64,000 nucleotides of DNA, taken from positions 36,964,563 through 37,028,562 of the forward strand of contig NC_088100.1 of NCBI RefSeq assembly GCF_036370855.1. The letters are read 5' to 3'. Of the stretch, positions 39,770 through 51,159 are shown in pieces. Position numbers and translations under genes: made by a program. Positions within the stretch are counted from its first letter, which is position 1; each line of letters starts with the position of its first letter. Under the pieces are notes generated by a model, which had not been told where the DNA came from, made no database searches, and worked only from the letters and a program-made list of their open reading frames with translations. The DNA comes from Dromaius novaehollandiae (lineage: Eukaryota; Chordata; Aves; Casuariiformes; Dromaiidae).

Positions 39770-41918
39770 TTACAGAATCACACAACGGTTGAAGCTCGAA
39801 GGGACCTTTAGAGATCATCTAATCCAGCCCCCTGCTCAAGTACGGTCACCCAGAGCAGGCTGCCAAAGACTGTGTCCAGACGGATTTTGAATATCTCCAA
39901 GGATAGAGAGTCCACCGCCTCTCTGGGCAACCTTTTCCAGTCCTCAGTCACCCTCACAGTAAACAAGTTTTTCCTTAGGTTCAGAGGAAACTTCCTGTAT
40001 TTCAACTTATGCCCATTGCCTCTCATCCTGTCACTGGACACCACTGAGAAGAGTCTGGCCCCTTCATCTTTACATCTTCCCTTCAGGTACTTATACGCAT
40101 TGATAAGGTGCCCCCTCAGTCTTCTCTTCTCCTCATATGAGAGATGCTCCAGTCCTTTCATCTTAGAAGCCCTTTGCTGGACTTGCTCCAGTAGTTCCAC
40201 ATCTCTCTTGTATTGGGTAACCCAGCATTGGACCCAGCACTCCAGATGTGAGCTCACCAGTGCTAAGTAGAGGCAAAGGAGCACCTCCCTTGACCTGCTG
40301 CCAATGCTCTTCTTAATACAGCCCAGGATACCACGGGCCTTCTTTGTAGGAAGGACACACTGCTGCCTCATGTTCAATTTGTTGTCCACCAAGAGCCCCA
40401 GGGCCATCTCTGAAGAGCTGCTTTCCAGCAGCACAACTCTGCAATTTTCTTTGTTGAACTTCACGAGGTACCTCTCTGCCCATTCCTGCAGCTTCTTGAG
40501 GAACCTCTGAATGGCAGCACAGCCCCCATGGTGTATCAGCCACTCCTCCCAGTTTTGTATGATCAGCAAACTTGCTGAGGGTGCACTTGGTCCCATTGTC
40601 AATGTTATTAATGAGGGTGTCAAACAGTACTGGACCCAGTATTTACCCACCTAGGGGACACCACTAATTTCTGGCCTCCAACTAGACTTTGTGCCACTGA
40701 TCACAACCCTCTGAGTGCTGCCATTCAGCCCATTTTCAATCCACCTCACTGTCTGGTCTTCTAGTCCATACTTCATCAGCTTGGAAATGGTATCCAGGAT
40801 GAGCTGTTCCATCACCTTTCCAGGGATTGAGGTGAAGATGACTGGCCTGTAGTTTCCTGGGTCCTCCTTCTTCCCCCTTTCGAAGACTGGACTGACATTT
40901 GCTTTCTTCCAGTCCTATGGCACCTGCCCTGATCACCATGACCTTTCAAAGATAATCGAGAGTGGTCTCGCAATGACATCAGCCAGCTCCCTCAGCATCC
41001 TTGGGTGCATCTCATCAGGGCCCAGGGTCTTGTGCATGTCCATCTTGTTTAAATGTCCTCTAACCTGATCCTCCTCCACAGAGGGAAAGTTCTCCTTTCT
41101 CCAGGCTTTCTGCCTTTTCTCCAGGGCCTGATATTTCTGAGGGCCTATCTTACCAGTAAAGACCAAGGCAAAGAAGGCATTCAGCATTTCTGCCTTTTCT
41201 GTGCCCTGTGTCACCAGGGCCCCCGCCCCATTCAGCAACGGGCCCACATTTCCCATAGTCTTCATTTTGTTACCGATGTACAGAAGACCTTCTCGCTGTC
41301 CTTGACATCCTTCACCAGGTTAAAATCCAGATGAGCCTTGGCTTTCCTAGTCCCAGACCTGCATACTCAGATGATGTTCCTATATTCCTCCCAGTTTACT
41401 TGTCCCTGCTTTCACCTTCTGTGTACTTCCTTCTTCTGTTTGAATTTTTCCAGGAGCTCCTTGTTCATCCATGCAGGTCTCCTGCCCCCTTTCCTCGACT
41501 TCCTGCTCATTGAGATGGATCATTCTTGAGCTTGGAGGAGGTGGTCCTTGAATATCAGCCAGCTTTCTTGAACTCCCTTTCCTCTATGGTCCTATGCCAT
41601 GGTATTCTTCCAAGCAGGTCCCTGAAGCCAGAGTTTCCTCTACTGAAGTCCAGGGTTGTGATCTTGTTTTTTTCCCTGCCCCCTCTTCTCAGGATCCTGA
41701 ACTCCACCATCTCATGGTCACTGCAGCCAAAGTTGCCCCCAACCTTCATGTCCCAACCAGCCTTTCCTTGTTTGTAAGTACATGGTTCAGCACAGCACCT
41801 CTTCTTGTTGGCTCCTCTATCACCTGTATCAGGAAGTTATCATTGATGCTCTCCAGAAACCTCCTGGACTGCTTGTGCCCTGCTGTGTTCTCCGTCCAGC
41901 AGATATCGGGGTGGTTAA
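39770..41918 (-). mobile_element. CR1 LINE copy B, 5' truncated, about 2.15 kb
   Basis: The element is read right to left. Its 3' end is at about 39770, where the plus strand reads CATTACAGAATCACACAACGG, the complement of the CR1 tail with its terminal ATTCTGTG-type octamer. It continues through the 3' region, the reverse transcriptase and the C-terminal part of the APE-like endonuclease, to about 41918. There the match to the known 'cagatatcggggtggttaa' block ends abruptly. It reaches further 5' than copy A. Both copies lie in the same orientation about 18.5 kb apart, but as separate insertions with different 5' ends. Confidence 0.96.
39808..41760 (-). pseudogene. CR1 ORF2 remnant (endonuclease C-term plus RT), copy B
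   Basis: Three open pieces line up in minus-strand order. At 41749-41555, the endonuclease C-terminus includes 'GCSDHEMVEF'; the catalytic S-D-H triplet is at 41714-41722. At 41265-40933, the RT N-terminus reads '[16 protein letters not shown]' and '[20 protein letters not shown]'. At 40650-39808, a 280-codon frame holds the rest of RT and the C-terminus ('ARGILGCIKKSIGSRSREV', 'NGHKLKYRKFPLNLRKN', 'EDWKRLPREAVDSLSLEIFK'). The RT active-site box at 40559-40570 reads F-A-D-H, so the second catalytic aspartate is lost, and it lies in a different frame from the 280-codon piece. After 'GLEHLSYEE' about 11 residues expected from the family (an RLRELGLFSLE-like stretch) are missing, an in-frame deletion. 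Inactive. Confidence 0.93.
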
Positions 41919-44900
41919 CCAAAGATCAAAGAGGTTGACTGCAGGTTGCAACCCATTTGCACTGGCCAAGTCAAAAGAAGTGCAGATGGGGAAATAAGCT
42001 CTGTGAGGAACAAGAAGTAGACTGTATTTTTGGAGAGCTTTTCCAGTAGTTAAAAAAATATTGTGGATCAGGTAAGAATGTTAATAGGAACTTTGAAAAG
42101 AGCTTTCAATCCCACAATTTTCCTCTGATTTTTTATTTTCCTGTAAAGAAAGAAAACTGAAGTGTGGGAATAAATGCTGACAGAAGGAATTTCTGAAGGA
42201 GCCAGTGGTATCCAGGAGCATGATGCAGCTGCTCAGCCATAACATAATTACTTAATCTCTCTATCAAGAGAAAACCATGATAAGACAGTATTGGTTGAGG
42301 AGGGAAAGTTTAAATCTCTGCTGATAACATCTGAGTGAGAATGAGGCAAGGTGCATTTTGCTTAGGGAGGCCGTTCCTGTGGAAGACCATACATGCCCTT
42401 GTGTCGTACAGAGCTCACGACTCAACTCTGCGGCTCCTTATACCCCTGCAGGGACAAGCTCTTTGCTGAAAGCACCTGGGCTGGGCCACCTTCCCCTCCT
42501 GGTGGAGAAGACAGGGAGGAAGGGTGGCAGATGAACTACAAGTGATGCAGGTTTGGGCGCTAGCAAGCTGAATATAAATGTAAAGGTACCATGGGTGCCG
42601 GCACTCCTAGGTGTGGGAGCTGGAGGCCTTCAGAGCCATATGCCAGGGGTGGCTCTTGCCCCTTGTAGGCCATGTCCAGGAGAGACTGCCTAGGTTAATG
42701 ATTTCACTGTCACATGAGATAGATGCTAAAGAACTTCCTCCTCAAGACACAAATGGTTTCTGATAGAAAAGAATAAAAAAATTGTTGAATTTTACAGAAA
42801 AAATAACACATTAATCAAACAAATGGCACTCCCAGGAATTCCAGCAGTGTCAGGAACAAACTGACTGCAGAGGTTGTCTGTTCTCTCTACGCCTCTCAAC
42901 ATTTCAGAATGTACATAATACCCAGCTTTATTATCTGTCGGCCCTTTAATTTGGAATTGAAATGCAATTAAAATAGCACTTGAGAGAGCCATATATTTTA
43001 ATTAATGGCCTGCATTGCTGAGAAGTTGGAAAACAAAGACAGTATTGCCCATTCATAACAAGTAAATCAAGACAGATGCATTCCTGGGAGTTCATACATC
43101 AATATGATGACATAACCTACTAAACTGAAAGAAAGCATTCCTCTGTAATCTCACTGAAGTCATTCATCCTGCTTGAGAAGTTTAACCCAATGGGTGCATA
43201 TAATAAGTGGAGTGCTACTCTAGACTGAGAGGATGCAATTCTCCTTCAGGGCTCCAACCCAAGGGCAGCTCATGTGAGACCTCAGCCCTCGCCATTCTCC
43301 TCTCTTCCACATGGCATCTCCTCCTTTTGGTACCCAGCTCCAGTACCAGATTTGACCCAGGACTGTGATAGAAAAGTGCTGCTGTTAGATACCCATGCAT
43401 GAGGTTTAAAATGTCATGTGAAAAAGGCTCACAGCCTCTTTTATCTGAATATTAAACCAAGGGGTGTTCAGTAGACTCAACAACAGTCTGACCTGAATTC
43501 ATTTTAACCTGAAATAGAGGCATGTGAGCCCTGTGACTTAAAGTTTGGGATTTACTCTTGCTCCATCCTCCTCAAATGCCCCCAAACACAGCTCTTCATG
43601 GTTCACAGGCTCTACTATCTCTCACCGGCACTTATGGCATGGCGCCTAGGCTGCTCAGAAAGACGAGGAGCATTTCTGCAGTCTTGTGACCAGCAGTGAG
43701 TCACTACGTTGCAGCTGTAGCCTGTATATATTACAAACGGGCATTGCTCAAGCCACATGTCCTCCTGTGCTGGGAGACAGGGTCTCACACCTTTTCTGAG
43801 CCTGGGTCTCCATGGGGCCTCCCAGCATGGGTTGCCCACCAACAGCAGCAAGCTGGGAGACCGAGTCACCCCGGAGCCAGCGGCCGGCTGAGAAAAGAGT
43901 CTGGCTGTAAATGACCATCTCAGATGTGGAGTCAAGGCTGCCCCCCTGCCACTTCACCTCCATTTTAAATACATTTACTGTCATTACAACTTTCCTCTGA
44001 TTTAACATAAAATTATCCTGGAACGCGATTCTGCCTTTGGCATTTTAATGTTAGATGGAAAGGCTTATTGTACAGCATAAAATTGTTTGCAAAAAAAAAA
44101 AAAAATCTGAAGTTGATTTTTGAAGTTTTGCCTGCATAGCTCTCATATCCATATGCAGATTCCCCTGCTCATTCTAGAGACCTTTCGCAGACGTTTTTGG
44201 AAGACTTTTGAGGATTTGCCATGCTGAACTATTTCATATATTTAATAAATGATTGTCTACTTAATGCTCTAGAGGTGAAACAATCAACCTCATAAAAACA
44301 TACGAAGTCAGGGTCAGGATCTGACAATATATTCTGTTAACTTTATGCACATTTACTTCACTGGAACCACTCTATTCAGAAAACTAAGTGCACACTTAAA
44401 TGTTTGCAAGAAGAGACTTTAAAGTAAATAAATATGGCATAAGTGAATATTTCATAAAGAACCTAATGAAGAAATTTTAATAAAGAGACTTTATATAATA
44501 TGGAAACCCATGGCTTGCAAAATGATTTCTTTCACTTTGACACATTTCGTTCCTCTATTATCCTATTCTTTTAACATTTTTCTGCTTTCCTGTTACTCTG
44601 TCCAGGACAGATATTAATAAGCATCTCTTAAAGACTGAAAAGGAAACATAAGGGGAAGTGGGACCATCATCGTGCTGAAGATGAAGAGGCTGGTATGTCA
44701 AGCCCCAGGCAAGCAATGGCCCAGGGAGAGGTGGTGACGGGAGCCCTTGCTCTCATTTAGACTGGAAAAGCTCTTCCCGTCTTGTGGGAGCAGAGTGTAC
44801 CGATTTCTTGAAAAAAGGCACACACTATCTCAGTGCCAGTCCTGTAACCAGCAAGATGGGAAGAGCTATCTGCAAATTGCTCTTTGTGTCAAGTGGATGT

Positions 44901-45399
44901 CAGTAGTTGCCAGAGAACAAGCACTAGAGTTATGGGTTATTATTAAAGACCCAGCCAATACATAACTTTTACCAATGAATAGAGCCCAAATGGGAATCAT
45001 TTGTAGTTTTATTACAGGTACTGTTTCTTTTCCCAAATAAAGAAAATATTTCTTCAAAAAATCTTTTTATTTTCACTACAGCAAATATTATTCCAGAGTG
45101 CCTGAGATCTTAGTGTCCTTGTAAATGGGGAAAAGGTAGTAATGTACTTTTGGAGCAAACCATCAAGAATTGCCAAGCTCAGTCATTACTAATTTTGCTC
45201 ATTATGTCCTGCAGCTATTGCTCAAGGGGTAATGAAGACCAGAGAGTTAAGTAAATAAGAGCACACACTGGTTATGATTTTGGCTAGAAGGCTGGGGCTA
45301 AACAGAAGAGATTTCTTCAGCTCTTTACAAAGGGAAAATAAAAACAAAGCAAAAACAAAAAATCAAGCTCTTAGTAAAAGTAGACACTACAGTGAGAGA
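41919..45399. other. Unassigned non-coding DNA
   Basis: No recognisable gene or dispersed repeat. A 15-base A run lies at 44091-44105. The region around 43615-43910 is relatively GC-rich and has overlapping short open frames on both strands without motifs. Confidence 0.5.
44091..44105. repeat. Poly-A tract, 15 bases
   Basis: An uninterrupted A run without an upstream polyadenylation signal or open frame. There is therefore no support for a processed pseudogene on the plus strand. Confidence 0.9.
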
Positions 45400-45880
45400 C
45401 TGGAAGAAAGCAAGTGTACCAACCATTTTAAAGCACATTTAGACATCTTAGAATTACAGACCCAGAGGTAACAATTTGCACATGACAGTATTTTTGGGGG
45501 TAAACCAGTCTTTCCTGGTTTGTGGAAATGCAGGAGAAAGTGCCTAAAAATAGGCACTTGGGATAGAGATAATTGGCTGTTTTCAGTGTGAGGTAATGAC
45601 CTTTAAAATAAATAATTTGAACTGTTCTGTCTCTTTGTTTCTCAGTTAAAACTAAGCATTCTTGGAGAAGACAGGGGAAACCTTTGGAGCTAGAATCCAT
45701 CAAAAGCTCTAATCTGATTAAAACAAAGAAAAGACTGGGATAGAGCAGTGAGAAAATCCCACTTAACAAATCAGTGGTTCACCTGCATTTTGAATGTTTT
45801 ATCCAGTTTTGGCCACCTCATCTTAAAATACATGAAGCAGAAACTGATGGACTCTAGAAATAGGTGAGCAAATGAGTGAC
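45400..45880 (+). mobile_element. Ancient CR1 RT fragment with internal deletion
   Basis: Plus-strand reading shows a diverged CR1 RT segment at about 45400-45475: 'gagactggaagaaagcaag', then 'ttagaattacagaccc', which correspond to the DWKKAN...GNYRPVS part. A second segment lies at about 45760-45880: 'cagtggttcacctgcattt', then 'ttatccagttttggccacct', which corresponds to the late RT block around VLYPVLATS-like coding. The central RT part expected between them, with the catalytic box, is not visible. An internal deletion or extreme decay has therefore removed it. Orientation is opposite to the two younger copies. Confidence 0.6.
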
Positions 45881-48140
45881 CACAGGGAAAAGCCCATCTC
45901 AGCTGAACCCTGAGCTGGAGGTAGAGGGCTTTCAGCTATTCTCAGAAGTACAATTAGACTTTAGAGACCTTGATCTATGTTGTGGCAGTTGCAAATCTCA
46001 TACCAGCATACCATCCACCTTTCCAGATGTACGTCCTCTCCTTAGCAGCCTGCTGAGAGATGCCAACACAAAACAGCCAGCTGCTATGGGTCAGGGTCAG
46101 CAAAGGTTTGCTTGCACAGCCTTTAGGAGATTGTGCACTGGTAGCAGCCAGCTCAGAGAAAAAAACGCAATGCATGAAAAATAAGGCCAAGGGCTACCAA
46201 GATTACGCACATTTCCCATAATTTATGGGCACTGGTTGAGATACAAGACCAATATGGTAAGCAAATATGGAATTTCTTCTCCTCTCCTTAGCCACAAAGC
46301 TGCGAAGTCCAGGTTTTACTTGTGTACATCCGCTTCTTCCTTTTCCCTTCTCTCAGTAGCACCTTGACAGTAAGTTGACAAGGTTGGGTGATGGCACTAT
46401 TAACTCTTCCTTTGACCACTGCTTTTTCAAACAGCTAGGACCGTGCTTACTGAGCAATCCAGTCCAGTCAGCTCGCTTGGCACGTATGTCTATGACGAGG
46501 TCTCAGAGGGATTAGGGCAGGCATAAGCATCGCTCTGCCTGGCTTGCAGATCTTGACTGTAGGCAGGAGACGTAGAAACCTACCAGTTCAGACTGGGAAG
46601 TTGTAGGGATGTGTGTGCAGAAGAGGTACATGTGCAGCGGGAGGTTGGGGCTGGCAGAGGGAGAATTACTGATGGGCTGCAGCCTGGCTCCCATCACCTC
46701 CGCATTTTCATTAAAGCTTGTCAGGAAATATTTCTCTAGTGGAAAATGGTTGTTTGTTTATTTATCTCAGCATTTAATAGCTCTTTTAAAAAACATCACC
46801 AACATTTTCCAGCAACTGGCAGCAACAGTTACATGCACCCACTTCAGAGCGCACGATTTGTTTCTGAGATCAGAAACAGATGGGTGGCCTTTTATCCACA
46901 CCTGCATATTCACAGGGGAAACAGCAGATCTGAAGTACTTCGTCTTCTGGGAAACCTGTTTTACAGTGCAGGTCTCCTCCTGGTATCATCTTAGCAGAAA
47001 CTGGAATATCATATTGTCACCTAGACTTGTTTAATGAAGCCTGAATAGGCTTGTTACCAGCCTCATTTTATTTTCTGAAGTATCAAAGAGATGGGAAAGG
47101 GCAGATGCACATGAAAGGTTACTAATGGCTGAATCAAAGGCAACTAATTAGAAGCCTAGATAAATGCACTGAAGTGAGGGCAGGGAATCTGGATGAAACA
47201 AAAAGACACTGTGTTATTATTAAAATAACTAACATGTCACTTTATAAACCACAATAAACCACAATATCTGTAGGGTTATACTATATTCTGAACTTCGATT
47301 TACTTGTCTAGTTATGTTACAATGTCAACTTTCACAGTCAAGTCAAAATCAAACACAGCTGATCTGAGCATCCAAATCTATGTGCTTTCTTTGTTACAGT
47401 TACCAAGGAGAAAATCCTCTTCTCTGATCATCAAAGACTGAAGGTGAACTTGAACTTTCCAAGAGCCTTGAAGTAGAGCTTGAATAAGAATTCATAACGA
47501 AAATGGCATGAGCCTTTGGACAGCAATGGAAGGCCTTTGATATGAAAAATCACAGGAAAAAAAAAAGGAAATCCTCTCTTCTTTTTTTAATCTGTCTATA
47601 CCATTGTGGACACTCAGACCTGACTGCTTCCTACCTTAAAACACCATCCCGCTGGCCACCTTCTGCACGCTCACTGCTCTCATCCTGCCTGCTCTGTAGA
47701 TGGGTGACCATGAAAACCAGACAAGCGGTGTAACTGGTAAACCAATGGCAAATTCACCTAGCTGGTATGTTAGAGAAATGGGGAAGATTCTATTCCCCTA
47801 CAGTTATCCCTGGATAGAACGCTTGCTTTATCCTTTATTTTTGAATCCAATCTGTTTATGATCAATAAACAAGAGAAAAAAAAGCATTTCTAGAGCACTG
47901 GCTCACCTGTTTTAGATGTCTACCTCGCACGTATTCAGCCACGAGATGAACCGGGAGATGAACTCGCCCTTTTCTCTCCATCAAATACAAAGGGAGTCAT
48001 TTATAGGCAAATACCTACTCTGCAAATGGCTAATGTAAGGTGAGATGAAAGCCAGCCCTTCCATCCACTGGTCCTGTCACATACGGCTAAGAAGGAAGGG
48101 GCTTTGGCTGCCAAAGTGAATTCAGAGGAAAGCTGAAATA

Positions 48141-48281
48141 ACTATACCTACACTATACATATACATAAATGTATATATGTATGTGCATATCTATATGAAT
48201 GCAATACAAATATAGATGTGTATATGTATACATGTCTGTATGTATATGATATACACACATATATACACAATATATACATAT
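48141..48281. repeat. Degenerate TATA/TGTA/CACA-rich simple repeat
   Basis: About 140 bases made almost only of alternating purine-pyrimidine steps (TATATG, TATACA, ACACAT). It is a decayed dinucleotide microsatellite. Confidence 0.85.
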
Positions 48282-49688
48282 CTTGCACTGAAATATACAG
48301 CTTGGAGTTGAAGGTCCTATTTGTCTCATTGAGTCCTGGTGGGCGTAGTTACGTACAAGCAGGAGACGCAATCTCTTCATATAGGGCAGGTGCAATAGCA
48401 ATCTTCACAGTCTGTGTCCAGACAGAGATGCAAAACGCCTACTGGAAATGAGTAAAGCCATTTCACAAAAGCTTCTGTGAGGGAAACAAAACACACCCAT
48501 AAAGCTACCCACAACAATTAATATGGGTTTGCTAGTTATAAATGAGAAGAGCTGAAATTCCCAGGAATTCATCCCTTCTTTTGTTTGTAAAACCAGTAGG
48601 CAGAGTGAGTAAAAGCCAGTTTTCACTGCCTCCCGTCCCACAGGGCAGGACTGGTTTGCAAAACCCTTTCTCAGCATCCCAACCCAGCAGGGAATTGCTG
48701 CCAGCCTGGCCAGCATCTTGCTCCATTTCCAAATACAGAATGAAGAGCCCCTTTTCTGCTCCTAGAGAAGTCACTGACAATATCATCAAGGCTCCATTTA
48801 CATTTACTTTTGCCAAGTCTAGATAATCAATGGTCTAGAAAGGCTATCAAAGCCAACAGTACCTACTACACTGAAAGCTTGATTATGGTGCTGGTGATTG
48901 AAAGGAGAGAAGGGTCTGGGGAGTTTTCAGGAGAAACATCTTTTGACCCAATCTACTCTTTTTCTACTTAGCAATTTTGCATTAAATCCATAGGTTCATC
49001 AAGGAGTTAACTCCAACCTGCAAGCATGAAGAAGCTTCAGGCATGGTCAGAATTTAGGTGATCTTAAGAAAGTCAGTGCTCTCCCGGGACAGTGAGTGTT
49101 GCTGGAGAATTTGAGTTCCCATCTTTTAAAGATAAGCTTTCAGGAAAAAAATAGGACCAAAAAAATCAAGCATTTAAAGATTTGAGATTTGGTACAAAAT
49201 AGCAAGCCATAGCTGGGCTCAGATGAGAGAATAGTAACCCTAAATGCTTTGCTTGCCTCTGTGCTGCAGGCTGGGTCCTGAGGTGAGAATAAAACACTTG
49301 TGGTTAGAAGGCATGATAGACTGAATCAGCCTGAGCCAACTGAGCTGGGTGGATCTTTCTCTAACCTTATCTGGGTATCATCCGGCGTGGCGGTTCTTAT
49401 GTTGCTGTGATAATCTCCACAATTTTCTTTATGCTGTCTGCAGAAACGAGACACCCACATTGCCTAGATTTTTGCATGTTAGTCTGTGTTCATCTTGCTT
49501 TTGCCTTACTATTTACATACTGCTAACAAGGGATTTCATGGGTGCGGGCAAGACTCAAGTCATCTTGCAGGACTTTGTGGCTCGGTGCACCAAACCCCTT
49601 GCTTGCACTCACTGCCATGGGTAGATGCAATCCAGCACTTCTTTGGCATACGGCAGGTTAATGCAGAGAAAGCCAAGGGCCCGCCCCG

Positions 49689-49706
49689 CCCCCCCCCCCC
49701 CCCCCC
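49689..49706. repeat. Poly-C tract (18 C)
   Basis: Eighteen consecutive C, preceded by CCGCCCCG. Homopolymer length is error-prone in sequencing and assembly, so the exact count is uncertain. Confidence 0.9.
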
Positions 49707-50789
49707 GATGTCCCACAAAATTGGGACATCCAGGAAAAGAGGAAAAAAGGACTCCAAGATGACTAATGTAAAGTGACTCCCTCACCCTGCAGGTCTGACC
49801 CACTTCTGGGGTTGAGGGTCCCCCTGCAGCACCATGAACAATGTTATTGAGCATTTGAGTTTTCCCTTGGGGAGCTGAGGGAGGGCATCGCAACCTCAGA
49901 CTATTTATTGTCCCTACAGACCATCCAGGGCCCCCTAAATGGCCCTAAGGGAAATACGAGTTCATGGCAATGGACCGAACAGGTTAACTGAGAGAAATTA
50001 CACTAGATCTTTAAAGACAGTAGCGGTGAGCAGCCCTGTGCTGCGTAACAGAAAGAAAACCCAGCACATTGCTAAGATAATTGTGTGATATTTTGAAGAA
50101 ATCGTGCCCCCTGCTGATTTAATTAGATTTTTTTTTAGCCTCAGCTCTAAAACTGGTGAGAACATTCAAACATACTGATTAGTGTTCAAGGTCAATAACC
50201 CAGATGGCCTGCTGGATACTAAAAATCTTCTCTTTCAACCCTGAAGTAAGATGCTTATTATTGATCTTTGGGAAGCAGAAAGCAAAAGATGAATGGCATA
50301 TTCTTGCAGGGACAGCCTTTTTGAGACCATTCTACATGCCCTTTGTAGCATTTAATGGGAAGATTAAAACCTAGAATACTAATTTGGACAGAAATGCATG
50401 AGTAGGGATTTTGGGGGGTTTATAAAATGTCCATGAATGTTTGTGATGTCTCTGTATGTTAAAATCATCTGATTTCCCAGCCAGCCTACAAAGCACATAC
50501 ATCGGCTCCCCGTTTAAAATGATCATGAGTGATTACTACAGTAAAAAGATTATTGTGGAATAGCAATTGCTGTTATTTTATGAGATGCTAGTTTATATGC
50601 TAATATCCCATATCTTCTGTCTCAATGGCACTATAAAAGAATGAAAACAAAAATGCACATCTTCCAAAGTCCTCGGCTGTGTCCAGGGGGCCAACACTGA
50701 GGTCACTCCCAAAGGTTGGACAGCAAGAGTGGGGAAACCGTGCAGCCTCCCCATGGCATGCTGTCGCAGTGTCCAAATCAAGCGCAAGT

Positions 50790-50900
50790 CAGGGGCAGCC
50801 TGGAGGGGTGGCCGGGGGCCGGGGGGCCGGGCCAGCTGGGGACTCCTGGCCCTGCTGCCCCCCCGGCTCCCACCGCCACTCCTCTCCCCCAGCAAGTGTC
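50790..50900. other. Short GC-rich patch with G and C runs
   Basis: G-run-rich sequence (GGGG, GGGGG and GGGGGG blocks) is followed within 40 bases by C-run-rich sequence. This gives G-quadruplex potential on both strands. There is no associated transcription-start signature that I can defend. Confidence 0.6.
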
Positions 50901-51147
50901 ACCCAAGTCCCCTGGGAATAGAAGATGGCAGTTTTGTGTCTGGCACCTTGGTGATGCTGAGATCATGGCACAGAGGGGTGTGTGTTGGATTTAAGGTAGT
51001 TCGATGCTTCGTTCACCTAAGAAGCTGCTTTCGGGTATCGTGTTGCTCTCTGCTGGTGTTAATGAAACGATCGGTGACATTTGCTTTTAGCTTTCGTCTT
51101 GCAGTCGCTGGAGTGCAAACCTCTTCTCACTTAAAGGTCATTGAGTA

Positions 51148-51159
51148 CCCTCTAGCGGC
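51148..51159. promoter_or_regulatory. CTCF-like core motif candidate
   Basis: CCCTCTAGCGGC matches the common CTCF core form CCCTCTAGTGGC with one change. Another CTCTGCTGGTG word lies about 100 bases upstream (near 51046-51056). Motif matches of this length occur by chance, so binding is only a possibility. Confidence 0.25.

Noticed and set aside
39872..40270. 132-codon plus-strand open frame
   Set aside because: Antisense shadow of the CR1 copy B RT frame.
44091..44105. Poly-A tail of a processed pseudogene
   Set aside because: No upstream AATAAA within range and no recognisable coding remnant before the tract.
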